Assembly (NCBI RefSeq): GCF_003149515.1
Contig: NZ_CP029145.1
Location: 1,054,001-1,118,000, forward strand
Length of the DNA: 64,000 nucleotides
Direction: 5' to 3'
DNA from: Hymenobacter nivis
GTDB lineage: Bacteria; Bacteroidota; Bacteroidia; Cytophagales; Hymenobacteraceae
Part shown: piece after piece, positions 9,144-18,130 of the stretch
Layout of the letters: each line of letters opens with the position of its first letter
Numbering within the stretch: the stretch's first letter is position 1
Position numbers and translations under genes: made by a program
The notes under the pieces: model-generated
Seen by the model: the letters and a program-made list of their open reading frames with translations, nothing else
The model's database searches: none
What the model was told of the DNA's origin: nothing

Positions 9144-9626
9144 ATGAATAAATATATTGCCTTAGCCTGTTTATCATTGTTAGCTAACACGGTCAGCAGC
9201 CAAACTAGAGGTCCACTCCGCACCTACAAGCAAGCCTGTAACTTGCAGCAATTAAATCATGAGTACGCCGCGCTGCTCCAAGTCAAGCGCCGACAGTTCG
9301 TGCGCAACGCGCCAGCAGTGGTCTTCGACCCCGCACTCTTGAAGGATATAGTCGAGCACAACCGAATTATGGAAGTGCGTAACAAGCTATTTCATGCCGA
9401 CCCAGCGCCATGCGCAGAGTTGGTGGGCATGAGTCCCGAACTGAGGCAATGTCGTAGCGACCCCAAGTTATTGGCACTGGCAATCTGGTCGGCATTTCAA
9501 ACGTCTACCAAGGGACACTGCGAGATACAGGCGAGTCCGGAATATTACAGTGTCGCTGTAAGTTGCAGCCAGAACTACTTTATTGTGCGGCTGCAACACA
9601 TTTCAGTCATAAGCAACGAAGAATAA
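9144..9626 (+). CDS. Hypothetical secreted protein
   Basis: The start at 9144 gives a signal peptide (MNKYIALACLSLLANTVSSQ); an in-frame ATG at 9123 would add seven polar residues and is less likely. The mature part is about 140 residues, contains four to five cysteines, which would favour disulphides after export, and has no recognisable domain. It sits 20-80 bases before the first GYF_2 gene in the same direction. Confidence 0.55.
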   Translation: MNKYIALACLSLLANTVSSQTRGPLRTYKQACNLQQLNHEYAALLQVKRRQFVRNAPAVVFDPALLKDIVEHNRIMEVRNKLFHADPAPCAELVGMSPELRQCRSDPKLLALAIWSAFQTSTKGHCEIQASPEYYSVAVSCSQNYFIVRLQHISVISNEE

Positions 9627-9746
9627 CACCAGAAGGCATTTCTTACCATACGATACTCGTGGAACGGCTGAGCTCGTTCACGTTTTTTTATGGCAACTAC
9701 AAATCCGCAGGGTAGTGTAGGGCGACAACAGAAAATAAACGAGCCC

Positions 9747-10160
9747 ATGAGAGAATATTTCTACGAAAAGGAAGGGCAGCAAGCCGGACCTACAGCCGGT
9801 CATCTCTTAATTGCCCACGGAGTGAAAGCCAATAGTTTGGTTTGGCACAATGATATGTCGGGATGGGCTCCTGCGTCAACCGTTCCCGAATTGTTGCCCT
9901 TATTTTCAGAAGTATCGGAAACTTCCTCCACGAGAGATGCTCAAGAAAAGAAGGCATCCCTGATACAATCACAAAGCCGCACCCATACCGCGAAGCCAAG
10001 GCTTGTGCGCCGTACTTCAGTCAGGGCTCCTCAATTCAGCGCGTCCTCGAAAACTACAAAATGGTGGCACGTAGTACTGTACTTTATAGGCTGTATAGTC
10101 GCGCTATTATTTGTCCGAGCCTGTGGAGTTATCTTGGCACAGCTACTGCTCAAGCTATAA
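9747..10160 (+). CDS. GYF_2 (DUF4339) domain protein with C-terminal membrane anchor
   Basis: From the ATG at 9747 the protein opens with YFYEKEGQQAGPT and then has SLVWHNDMSGWAPASTVPEL. This is the GYF_2 domain pattern (Y....GQ.GP......i.....vW..gm..W..a..v.el), a peptide-binding module. A basic linker and one hydrophobic segment near the C-terminus (VVLYFIGCIVALLFVRACG) follow, so the domain is probably cytoplasmic and tail-anchored. An in-frame ATG at 9690 would add 19 residues outside the domain. A second GYF_2 gene follows immediately. Confidence 0.72.
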   Translation: MREYFYEKEGQQAGPTAGHLLIAHGVKANSLVWHNDMSGWAPASTVPELLPLFSEVSETSSTRDAQEKKASLIQSQSRTHTAKPRLVRRTSVRAPQFSASSKTTKWWHVVLYFIGCIVALLFVRACGVILAQLLLKL

Positions 10161-10223
10161 GGCAGTTGCGGTGCTTGAATTTCACTGTTTGCATATTAAT
10201 GGGTTTTGTTTCTAAATAGTCAG

Positions 10224-10796
10224 ATGTATTATATCGAAAAGGGTGGCATTGCTACTGGTCCTTTAGCAATGCATGAGTTGATGAGCCATGGGGTAAAAAG
10301 GGAAACGTTAATCTGGACCGCAGGAATGGATACATGGGTCGCTGCTGAGCAAGTAAAAGCCCTTTCATCGTTGTTTGCAACCATTCCCCCTCCTTTCCCT
10401 TCAAAGAATGCCTCCCTTGCGCAAACGCACTCGACCGGGGCTGCTCCGAGTTCGGGTATTAATGCAGGCAAAGCCTTTAGTGCTATGGGGTACTCAGTCC
10501 CAAAATTAGGTGTATTTCAAGATGACCGAGAGGTCCTTACCATGGACACCGCTGAGGTGTTCGCGGCTTTCTCGAATAACGAAGATTTACAACGCTTAAT
10601 AGAAAAAGGGTTGTGGTTTAATGAATCCTATAAGCTCCCCCTCAGGGGTGCATCAGGGCTTTTGTTTACCCTTTATAAGCCCAAGCAAAACTATTGGAGC
10701 TTCCTCTCCAGTAAACAAGAGTTACATGTGCTGGACACAAAAAACCAGTTATTGGCAATTTGCCGCGTGAGCGCACGCCTGCCCAAGTCGGGTTGA
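10224..10796 (+). CDS. GYF_2 domain protein, first part of an apparently frameshifted gene
   Basis: The ATG at 10224 is used because the GYF_2 domain starts there (MYYIEKGGIATGPL ... TLIWTAGMDTWVAAEQV); 10206 adds six residues. After a Pro/Ala-rich linker the frame enters a beta-rich domain (ASGLLFTLYKPKQ, ELHVLDTKNQLLAICR) resembling LURP-one or scramblase-like barrels and stops at 10794-10796. The domain appears to continue in another frame from about 10770 (see the 10760-11056 entry). Either the gene carries an indel or the read has an error. Confidence 0.6.
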   Translation: MYYIEKGGIATGPLAMHELMSHGVKRETLIWTAGMDTWVAAEQVKALSSLFATIPPPFPSKNASLAQTHSTGAAPSSGINAGKAFSAMGYSVPKLGVFQDDREVLTMDTAEVFAAFSNNEDLQRLIEKGLWFNESYKLPLRGASGLLFTLYKPKQNYWSFLSSKQELHVLDTKNQLLAICRVSARLPKSG

Positions 10797-11056
10797 CGGT
10801 CGAAGACGCACAAGGCAGCGTTATAATGACGTTAGACTCCTTGTCGCTGCTCATCCAAATCAATCTCGACATAGAATTGATGGTAGAAGGGCGCGTTATT
10901 GGAAGACTAAGGCAAAGTAAAGAAGGCTCGGAATGGACCCGCGCTATTCTTGTCCACCAAAGTGACCGGTTCGAATTGATATTTGAATCTGGCGTCGACC
11001 ACACGCTGAAAACGGTTGGGATTGGTGCGGTCGTTGCATTGCACTTTTTTCTGTAA
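10760..11056 (+). CDS. C-terminal continuation of the frameshifted GYF_2 protein
   Basis: This frame overlaps the end of the preceding ORF and reads QVGLTVEDAQGSVIMTLDSL and later GRVIGRLRQSKEGSEWTRA, ending near a hydrophobic tail (GIGAVVALHFFL). The alternating D..G..i...  strands are what the interrupted domain upstream would need to finish its barrel. The TTG at 10760 is not a convincing independent start. Together 10224-11056 would encode about 277 residues after one frame correction. Confidence 0.5.
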   Translation: MPRERTPAQVGLTVEDAQGSVIMTLDSLSLLIQINLDIELMVEGRVIGRLRQSKEGSEWTRAILVHQSDRFELIFESGVDHTLKTVGIGAVVALHFFL

Positions 11057-11119
11057 CACCGATGGCGGTGAGTTGCCTCGTGTTAATATTATCGGTGACA
11101 GTGGTTAACTCAATCAAGC

Positions 11120-11812
11120 TTACTTGTTACCCCGTAATTGTGCAACCAGTAGGGAGTCATGTCGGCAGAAAGTTTGCTCACCCAAGAGCCGGTACGCTTC
11201 CTCCCGATTGTCAAGCGCATCCAAGTACAGTGGTTCCATCTGAATCGCCTTGTTCAACGCTGCCACCGCACGGCGTGGGTTGCCTAGCTGTAGCTCGCAG
11301 TACCCCCGCAGATTATAATAGGAGGCATTGAGCGAGTCCCCGAGTGACAGACCATGGCTAATATCGCTCAGTGCTAGGCGATATTCTCCTTCTGCGACCC
11401 GAAGCAAGGCTCGGTTTCCATAGGCGAGCGCATAGGAATCATCCAGCCGAAGTGCCATGGAATAATCTTGGTTTGCCTTCTTGAAATCACTGGTTAAATA
11501 GTAAGCATGCCCCCGATTGTTGAGTGCATTAACGTAAGTCGGGTTCAGGTAGAGGGCAGCGGTAAAGTCGGCGATGCCGGCGTCGTACTGCGCCAACTCA
11601 TCCTTCGCATACCCGCGCAGCAGCAGGTACCGGGCACTGTCGGGTGCTGCGGCAACCAAGGTATCCAGTTTACCAATGGCAGCTTGAAACTGCTTTGTCC
11701 TTATGGCTTGGTAAGCCGCCTCCGGATTAAGAGAAACCTCTTTTGCGGAGCTATAGCAAGCCGTACAGAGCAGCGGTAAACATCGAAATAGCTTCAAGCG
11801 CTCGAAATTCAT
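11120..11812 (-). CDS. TPR-repeat protein, probable lipoprotein or exported
   Basis: The 230-residue protein has a basic start and hydrophobic stretch ending in LLCTAC, an imperfect lipobox. It is followed by four to five tetratricopeptide repeats from about residue 31 (for example GYAKDELAQYDAGIADFTAAL, NRGHAYYLTSDFKKANQDYS, NLRGYCELQLGNPRRAVAAL). TPRs are protein-interaction scaffolds; the partner is unknown. It faces the preceding GYF_2 gene tail to tail (64 bases apart). Confidence 0.75.
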   Translation of the reverse strand: MNFERLKLFRCLPLLCTACYSSAKEVSLNPEAAYQAIRTKQFQAAIGKLDTLVAAAPDSARYLLLRGYAKDELAQYDAGIADFTAALYLNPTYVNALNNRGHAYYLTSDFKKANQDYSMALRLDDSYALAYGNRALLRVAEGEYRLALSDISHGLSLGDSLNASYYNLRGYCELQLGNPRRAVAALNKAIQMEPLYLDALDNREEAYRLLGEQTFCRHDSLLVAQLRGNK

Positions 11813-12163
11813 GTGGTTTTATTAATATAAATTGGATATTAATTTAATAAAGTATATCAAAAAGATTAGAAAGCAAGCCCCTATGACTGTACATTGCATT
11901 GCTTATATCAGCGCTGTTCACATCCCTTGCTACTGAATAGCTCGAGATGGTTCAATGGCATTTGGGCATAGAATAAACACGAGCATTATCATTGATTTGC
12001 GCACTACAATCCGCGATAAAATAGTGTAAATAAGCAAAACACATTACACTCACACATTGGCACTCAACTACCTCATGTTAATTAAACACAGCCCTGTGAA
12101 ATAAAATGCATAAACTCCCCCGCAAACAGCTTGCTCATTAATCTACTAACTTTTGCTTGCAAA

Positions 12164-13564
12164 ATGTTGTCTGTAAAAAGCCTTCGAAAGACTGTTACTG
12201 TCGAGTTTGATATTGCTGTGGTAAAAGAAGTGATGTACAAATTGCCAGATCCAATTAATACAAATTACTCCTGCGTTGAGGCTAATGATATTACCAGCAT
12301 GTATTATTTTGAATCAGAGGAGCATGATATTGAAATACAGCCACAGGGATTGACTTCGGTTCACACCCAAGTAAAGAGATTACCTAAATTATTTACGGCT
12401 TATTGGCTGAGCTTTGGCTTTGCATTGGTGGCGCTGCTAATTTTCGCAATGAATGCACAAGCACAAGTAATAATCGAAACGGCAAAGGCGATACCACCGG
12501 CTGAACCGAGTTTCTGGACGTTCAAAAACATTGCCTGTACCATTGGGGCACTAATTTTCATTCCTCTTATACTCGACAGAATTGGTATTTCCATATGGCG
12601 TGCCGCGACTGTCTTTGTAGGGTCTGTAGTGGCTTTTACAGTGGTTTCAATGGCTTTCAGTTATCTCGCAAAGAATGCCAACGGTATAAAAGGGAGCATT
12701 TCAAGTATGCAACACCAAGTGGGCAACGAAGCCCTCAGTTTTAAAAGGTGGGTTGCCGAAGCGCCGAGCCCAACTAATACGGAGCCCATTGTCAACTCCG
12801 ACCACCAAAGCAGCAACAAATCGGACAATAGTGCTTTGGTCTCGACTGAAAAAGCTGCCACCACAACTTTGGAAGAAAAACTTCAGTTCGATAGTGGCGA
12901 CAAGGAAAAGTACCCACACGAGGTGCAAGTTCTATCCAGTGCTACAATGAATGAGAGGATACACAAGGTTATGCAAGGTGCTTATTACGAGCTTGCGGGA
13001 TTTTCATGGTTTCTGCAGCCGGGATATTCATCAAGGGCAGGGTTAATAACTGCCGATGGAGATAACGCAGAATTGAGGCAAACGAAGGGAGTAAAAATAA
13101 TGTTTGACGAGAAAAAAAACGCCGTGACTGTGGGTATTTGGCGCTCAGGTAAAGTTGAGCTTTACGCTGAAGATGCTGCTGCAGTGCCTTCCGAAATGCA
13201 AGAGTGGGCTAATGACAATACCGGTAATTCGGAGCCTACTAAAGCTGATGAGGTAGAAATAGCGAAGGCTCCACAGGCAGAAGACAACTCCCCAGTGGTC
13301 CAATGGCGACCCGCGGAGGTTAAAGTAGAAGAGCGAAGTGTTTTCATGTGTGATTACTGCGGTGCACAAGTAACCAAAGCCGGTTCTCCACGTGGCGGTG
13401 GGTGCTCAGCACACGCCGGCTCCCATAGCTGGTCTAATCTGGGCTCCCCGGGCAGTACCTCTTTTTCATGCGAATACTGCGGCGCGGTGGTTTTAATGGC
13501 AAGGTTTCCCCGTGGCGGTGGATGCTCAGCACACGCCGGCTCCCATAGTTGGAATAGGCTTTAA
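12164..13564 (+). CDS. Membrane protein with two C-terminal CxxC...CxxH zinc motifs
   Basis: The start is 12164 (MLSVKSLRKTVTVEF); 12131 would add a short hydrophobic leader. Roughly residues 85-105 and 125-170 hold two or three membrane segments (FALVALLIFAMNA, IGALIFIPLILDRI, FVGSVVAFTVVSMAF). A polar low-complexity region and a basic folded part follow. The last 75 residues contain two near-identical units, CDYCGAQV...GGGCSAHAGSHSW and CEYCGAVV...GGGCSAHAGSHSW, each offering Cys, Cys, Cys and His for one zinc. The family is not recognised; the tandem unit suggests recent duplication. Confidence 0.65.
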   Translation: MLSVKSLRKTVTVEFDIAVVKEVMYKLPDPINTNYSCVEANDITSMYYFESEEHDIEIQPQGLTSVHTQVKRLPKLFTAYWLSFGFALVALLIFAMNAQAQVIIETAKAIPPAEPSFWTFKNIACTIGALIFIPLILDRIGISIWRAATVFVGSVVAFTVVSMAFSYLAKNANGIKGSISSMQHQVGNEALSFKRWVAEAPSPTNTEPIVNSDHQSSNKSDNSALVSTEKAATTTLEEKLQFDSGDKEKYPHEVQVLSSATMNERIHKVMQGAYYELAGFSWFLQPGYSSRAGLITADGDNAELRQTKGVKIMFDEKKNAVTVGIWRSGKVELYAEDAAAVPSEMQEWANDNTGNSEPTKADEVEIAKAPQAEDNSPVVQWRPAEVKVEERSVFMCDYCGAQVTKAGSPRGGGCSAHAGSHSWSNLGSPGSTSFSCEYCGAVVLMARFPRGGGCSAHAGSHSWNRL

Positions 13565-13785
13565 AGCCGGCGTTGAGAATAGCCATGCCGGCTCCGAGGA
13601 ATAATATAAGTGGTCTTAATGTTTTGATTAAAAGAACATTGCTTATACAAGTTGAGACCCGCGTTAGTAGCTCCGGCGCCCCCCATTTTTCAGATGGGTG
13701 GTGCGCACTTCTATGACAAATTCATGGCAGAGTAATACCGGCTCCCATTCTTACAGGAACGCTTAAAATCGTACTTCGGGCATGC

Positions 13786-15366
13786 TCATTTCAGACTTGG
13801 TTTTAGTTTTAGCTGTGCAAATGCGCGCTTGATGATCTTCTTGGCTTGCGCCGCATCTTGCTCCCGCACGCAGAAAGAATCGTGGATGGTCACGATGCGC
13901 GTAATGCCCGCGTCTACTAGTGCCTTTACCACAACGGTGTACACAATGCTGGCTTCCATGCGCTGCGCCAGCAACGCCGGGTTCGCGTAGTATTTGGTAT
14001 AGAAGGTCTTCGTGCCCCGCTCAAAGTCCCACGGCAGCAACTTGATTTCGGCAAGCAAATCGTATGCCCCGCGAAACTCCGCTTTGAACATAGTGATGCA
14101 CTGGTGGCTAAACAGCAGAGACTTTGCCAGCTTGACCCGTTTTTTGGCTGCTTGTAGCTGTTGCACTGCCTCGTGGCGCTGGTAGCGATAACCGAAACAC
14201 AATACGTGCTTATGGGACTCTTCTACTGCCGCTAACGCGTCGCAAGCTCGCTGGACTCGTACGGCACATTTAGCCGGGGTAAGTTTCTCGTGCTTTTGAT
14301 AATTGGTGTAGAAAGCACGAAAGCAAATGCGCTTAGCATCGGCGCGAGTGAACTGTGCCCCGTACATCGCGTTGTAGGCGTCGCGAAACGCTTCATAAAT
14401 GCCGTAGTCGGGATCCGCGCACAGTCGGCGGAAGCGCAGCAGGTCTGGGTGCCGGTTGTACGTTTTGAAGGCAGGGATGGCGTCCGCGCATTCGGGCACG
14501 AACTTCTTAATTAAGGCGGGGGTGATGATGGAAAGGAACCACGGCTGGGACGCCACCAAATCAATTTCTTCCCACTTGCTTGAGTCCCCGCCAAAGCGGA
14601 AGTCTTCGCGCATTTGCTTCAAGTTATTAGTGATTTCGGTGTGGACGCGGGTACCAAAAGCGCAAATCACGCTGCGCTTCACTGGGTCGAAGTTGAAGGC
14701 ATTGATGCGCGCCGTGGCGTACTCGTCGGTGTACGCCACACCGCGCTTAGCACATTCCAGCGCAATCACGGACCGGCTGTGGTCGTTATCCAGCAACACC
14801 ACTTGGTTCATTTGCGCCAGTACATAGTTGCGGTAATATTCGCGCTTGAGATGTTGGTCAGTGGTCACGCCTTTCAAGCGTGCAATTTTATTCATCAGCA
14901 CTTTGTCTAGTGTATTTATCGTGGCAGTTTTATAAAACTTGCCCAGCTCGTGTAAGCGCTTGGGTATGCGATAGGACTTGGCAGTGGCACGGGTCTTGGA
15001 ATAGTAGCCGGTGGTTTTCACTTCCCCCGTTTCGGGGTTCACTTGGTTAACCTCCAGCAAGCCAGCGGCTAATAGCAAGTCTAGCACGCCGCGGTATCCA
15101 ATTCCAAATATATCCACCAACTGCGCGTAGTGGAACTGGGTGTATCCATCGAGCTCGTTGCGGTTGTACAAGCGCAGATAATCCTTGCACAGCATCGTAT
15201 AAAACAAACAGGCTTGGTCAACTATTTGGGCTTTGCCATGGTCAACAACCAGGATATTTTTCAATTCATTGACACATAGATTTGAAGGGAGAAAGAATTT
15301 CTTAAGCATCCATGTATAATTATTTTTTAGGTATTGTTCCACCAATACTTCTACTTCATATTTCAA
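13786..15366 (-). CDS. Small family-A DNA polymerase-like protein of a plasmid-type module
   Basis: The 526-residue protein shows three motifs in the order and spacing of the DNA polymerase I palm and fingers. Motif A is EIDLVASQP at about 267-275. A motif B-like helix, RADAKRICFRAFY, lies at about 341-353 (the Pol I O-helix has R...K...F...Y). Motif C is TIHDSF at about 493-498, preceded by an AQRMEAS segment. No 3'-5' or 5'-3' exonuclease domain is present. The N-terminal half is basic and helical and may bind DNA or an initiator. It points away from the AT-rich spacer that precedes the Rep-like gene, so replication of a mobile element is the natural role. This is motif reading, not a database match. 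Confidence 0.6.
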   Translation of the reverse strand: MKYEVEVLVEQYLKNNYTWMLKKFFLPSNLCVNELKNILVVDHGKAQIVDQACLFYTMLCKDYLRLYNRNELDGYTQFHYAQLVDIFGIGYRGVLDLLLAAGLLEVNQVNPETGEVKTTGYYSKTRATAKSYRIPKRLHELGKFYKTATINTLDKVLMNKIARLKGVTTDQHLKREYYRNYVLAQMNQVVLLDNDHSRSVIALECAKRGVAYTDEYATARINAFNFDPVKRSVICAFGTRVHTEITNNLKQMREDFRFGGDSSKWEEIDLVASQPWFLSIITPALIKKFVPECADAIPAFKTYNRHPDLLRFRRLCADPDYGIYEAFRDAYNAMYGAQFTRADAKRICFRAFYTNYQKHEKLTPAKCAVRVQRACDALAAVEESHKHVLCFGYRYQRHEAVQQLQAAKKRVKLAKSLLFSHQCITMFKAEFRGAYDLLAEIKLLPWDFERGTKTFYTKYYANPALLAQRMEASIVYTVVVKALVDAGITRIVTIHDSFCVREQDAAQAKKIIKRAFAQLKLKPSLK

Positions 15367-15528
15367 AAAGAGGAATTTATTTTATTCTGCAATTGTGGTG
15401 ATGCTGTGGTGCAACAACACGACTTATAGGTTCGTATAAGGAATCGGGTATTTATCCAGTAAGCGAGCACGGGTGATATATTCAGTACTACCGGACAAGT
15501 ATTGAATCATATGCGTTTATTATTTTTT

Positions 15529-15561
15529 ATACGATATGGAAAATTCTGTTCCATATCGTAT
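15529..15561. repeat. Perfect 13-bp inverted repeat, 7-base loop
   Basis: The arms are ATACGATATGGAA at 15529-15541 and its exact reverse complement at 15549-15561, separated by AATTCTG. The site is about 165 bases upstream of the polymerase-like gene start and could be an operator or an origin element. Confidence 0.7.
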
Positions 15562-16059
15562 TTATTATATTATATAAAATTTGTTTAGTTTAAAAAATAT
15601 TTAGATTATTTTCAATCTTTTCCAGGGCTTATCGTGGTGGTCTTTGCGTGTGTGGCACCCACACGCTTCATGTAAAAAATACTATTCTCACGTCGTTAAA
15701 AGAGGGAATGGAGTAAAATGCAGGGAAAGGGAAGGATAGCCAATGCTACCACTATGACTAACGAATTTGACATAATGTACCCTTACGCCCTGAAAACGCA
15801 TTTATTTTTGAAAAAACAGTGATAAATTGGGTAGCGCAGGCTAGCAGCCTATTATTAAATACGCACCAAAATGTCATCGCAAAAAACGGACGCATGAGAG
15901 AATCATTTCGTAGTTAGTTACCGAGAAAAAGCCCGCCCGACCAGCGATTTTTTTTGTGCTTACACAAGCCTAGTGATGAATGTGAGAATATATTTTGATG
16001 TTGATATTAGGCATTGACGTGGGGTCCGTCACACACCTTTATTCTGACATTTCATCTTT

Positions 16060-16080
16060 AAAAAAGCCGACTCGGTGCCG
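16060..16080 (-). terminator. Minus-strand intrinsic terminator-like hairpin, possible antisense RNA end
   Basis: Read on the minus strand the sequence is GGCACCGAGTCGGC followed by six T. The core stem CCGA/TCGG is short. It lies about 350 bases upstream of the Rep-like start on the opposite strand, where plasmids often encode a small counter-transcript that controls copy number. No promoter for such an RNA was identified with confidence. Confidence 0.35.
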
Positions 16081-16202
16081 CGCATCACCCCCGTTGTTCT
16101 ACTATCTTCGGTTTTTTTGAGAAATATTTTGTGATATTATAGAATATTAAGACGTGTTTACACATCCGTAACTACTTGAACGATTGAGGCGTTTTACTCA
16201 TC

Positions 16203-16240
16203 TACACGGCAGCTACCCACAAATACACGGAGCTACCCAC
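16203..16240. repeat. Two tandem 20/21-bp direct repeats, iteron-like
   Basis: TACACGGCAGCTACCCAC at 16203-16220 and TACACGGAGCTACCCAC at 16224-16240 differ by one missing base, and the bases between and after also match (AAA / GAAA). They lie about 190 bases before the Rep-like gene. Two copies are few for a classical iteron set. Confidence 0.5.
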
Positions 16241-16429
16241 GAAAATGGTGTGGCTATGAATTATCACGCCAATGCTTTTTTTAAAAATTATTTTACGCCG
16301 ATGCAAACAATTACAAAACTTTGCCGTATTTTTGTCCCACAATACCTCTCACTTTCACGTCTGAGAATACATTAATCACCGTTACCATCTACTTACAAGA
16401 ACCTCAGCGTGTGTTAACCCACACGCCCA

Positions 16430-17623
16430 ATGCCGCTTCACAACCACGCTAGCTTAACCAACGAGTTTGTCCAGTTTCCGCAAGAGCCCATGCCGCTCAC
16501 GGAAACGCGTCTGTATCATGCCGCCTTGCGCTGTCTGCACCGGAAAACCGGGTCGGCAGCGCCTTCTTTATGCGTACTGGTCAAGGAGCTGAACGTGTCC
16601 GGCGCGGTCGGGTACGCCCAACTTGCCGCTGCTATCGTGTCGCTGCAGGCACGGCGGTGGTTTGGGGAACCCTTGTTCCTAAGCATGGACCGACCCGCTA
16701 GGGAAGGCGCCATTGACTTCGTGTTCAACCCCAGGTTGATGCCGCACTTGCTGCACGATGACGCGTGGTACACGACGTTGGACATAGCAGATTTGGAAAA
16801 GCGGGGGTTGCGCAACCCCAACGCCCACCGATTGCTGTGGGTGCTGCGCTCCTACTACCGCCCACTGGCTGCGGTCAAGAAAAAGTACCTGACCATTGCC
16901 GAAATCGAGTGTCTATTTTTTGGGGGTGACTCCCCCTTTGCCGGCAGCTACACGCGGCTGAAAGGCTGGCTTGATTCGGCGGTAAAGAGTCTCAAAAAAG
17001 CGGGCATTGACTGCACCGCTACGACCAAAAAACGCGGCATGGTGGCAAAGGGAGTGTGGTTTACCATTCCCGAAATCGCGCTGACCCGCAAGAAAGCCGC
17101 TCCGGTGCGTCAACTCGTGGGGAACGCGGTGGCAGCGGTCCAGGACACGGTGGAGCCAGTCAAGGGAATCGTGAAGGAAGCGGCGTTGCCGGCGGCTGCC
17201 GTGGCATTGGTTGCCAGTGCGCCCAGCGTGGCGGCTGCCGAGCCCGTAACGTTCACTCCCACAGTAGAAACGGCAGCGGATTCCTTGGCTGCGCTGATTC
17301 GGCAAGCCCTGCCCCACCAGCTACACTGCACCGTTATCGAGCCGGTGCCCTCGCACCCACCGACCGACTCGTTCGTGCCGGGGCAAAAGCTCCCGTTGCG
17401 GCAACGACTCATCAATGCTCACGCCAAGTTGTTCACCTACGGCGTATCCGAGCACCAAGCTCGCAAGCTGTGCCGTGCCGTGCTGAATCAACCGGAAGTC
17501 TACGAAACAGGATTTTTCCGCGCTGTCTTAAAGGTAGATTGTGAAAAGAAGAAAGTAAGTGCGGACAAGCTGGCGGGGTTTGCGATGAACACCTTCAAGT
17601 CCGAAATGCGGTACATTTTTTAA
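16430..17623 (+). CDS. Plasmid replication initiator-like protein (Rep_3 winged-helix type)
   Basis: The 397-residue protein has an N-terminal part resembling RepB/Rep_3 initiators: LTETRLYHAALRCL, a beta segment IDFVFNPRLMPHLL, then NAHRLLWVLRSYYRP, KKKYLTIAEIECLFF and SYTRLKGWLDSAVKSLKKAGID. The last is the typical Y..fk..vL..A..ei winged-helix end. Such proteins bind iterons and open the origin. A long Ala/Val-rich linker (about 225-290) leads to a C-terminal helical domain (RQRLINAHAKLF ... MNTFKSEMRYIF) of unknown role. It follows the origin-like spacer with tandem repeats. Confidence 0.66.
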   Translation: MPLHNHASLTNEFVQFPQEPMPLTETRLYHAALRCLHRKTGSAAPSLCVLVKELNVSGAVGYAQLAAAIVSLQARRWFGEPLFLSMDRPAREGAIDFVFNPRLMPHLLHDDAWYTTLDIADLEKRGLRNPNAHRLLWVLRSYYRPLAAVKKKYLTIAEIECLFFGGDSPFAGSYTRLKGWLDSAVKSLKKAGIDCTATTKKRGMVAKGVWFTIPEIALTRKKAAPVRQLVGNAVAAVQDTVEPVKGIVKEAALPAAAVALVASAPSVAAAEPVTFTPTVETAADSLAALIRQALPHQLHCTVIEPVPSHPPTDSFVPGQKLPLRQRLINAHAKLFTYGVSEHQARKLCRAVLNQPEVYETGFFRAVLKVDCEKKKVSADKLAGFAMNTFKSEMRYIF

Positions 17624-18130
17624 GACCACAGACATGACGGAACAATAACTATTGCAACGGCTGCTGCGCTGCTTTAAGCTGGATATGCTGCTGAAGTAGC
17701 AGTGCGCAAAGACTTTGCGCACCTCCAACATGCTCACCGCCTTATACATCCAAGTCTGCCACCACATCCCTAAATCATCCATCAGGATAAAATGTGAATA
17801 GCAATACACCGTTTATACCCGCGGCAATAAACGTGTTACAACATCTCGCTTGTACACCACCACTAGCCGCTAATACAAATCATTTCCCCGCGACAGCCCT
17901 AGCGTTATGGCTGCTGGTAAAATAGCCGGCTTACCCCTTGTTTTCATGAACCAACTCGACCACTATTCGAAAAGATTTCATATAAAGCTTGGCACCACCA
18001 TCGACGTTGATATGATGTACACCACGTTTTCGCGCCCGCGGCATCGCAAAATTAAAACCCTGCTGAATAATAGTACATAATCGTACTACTTGCAAATACT
18101 TAACACTTTCAAAATTTAACCAACAATCCA
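17624..18130. other. Spacer with one perfect palindrome (17702-17722)
   Basis: About 500 bases without a credible gene. GTGCGCAAAG at 17702-17711 is repeated as its exact reverse complement at 17713-17722 around a single A, an operator- or hairpin-like site 80 bases after the Rep-like stop. The remainder, rich in CACC and TTACC runs, shows nothing I can name. Confidence 0.4.

Larger units (their letters stand above)
15367..16429. other. AT-rich origin-like spacer between polymerase-like and Rep-like genes
   Basis: About 1.06 kb without a convincing gene, bounded by two divergent replication-type genes. It holds a perfect 13-bp inverted repeat (15529-15561), strongly AT-rich tracts (15560-15620), a short hairpin around 15645-15666, a minus-strand intrinsic terminator-like hairpin (16060-16080) and a tandem 20/21-bp repeat (16203-16240). 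These are usual ingredients of an iteron-type plasmid origin, but the role is inferred from context. Confidence 0.45.

Noticed and set aside
16060..16080. Minus-strand GGCACCGAGTCGGC followed by six T resembles the last hairpin of the Streptococcus pyogenes Cas9 tracrRNA.
   Set aside because: No Cas9 gene or matching anti-repeat is in the window, the CRISPR repeat at 62-64 kb is unrelated, and a short GC hairpin plus T-run is an ordinary terminator.
16184..16375. 63-codon plus-strand ORF before the Rep-like gene.
   Set aside because: It spans the tandem repeats of the origin-like spacer and its sequence reflects them.
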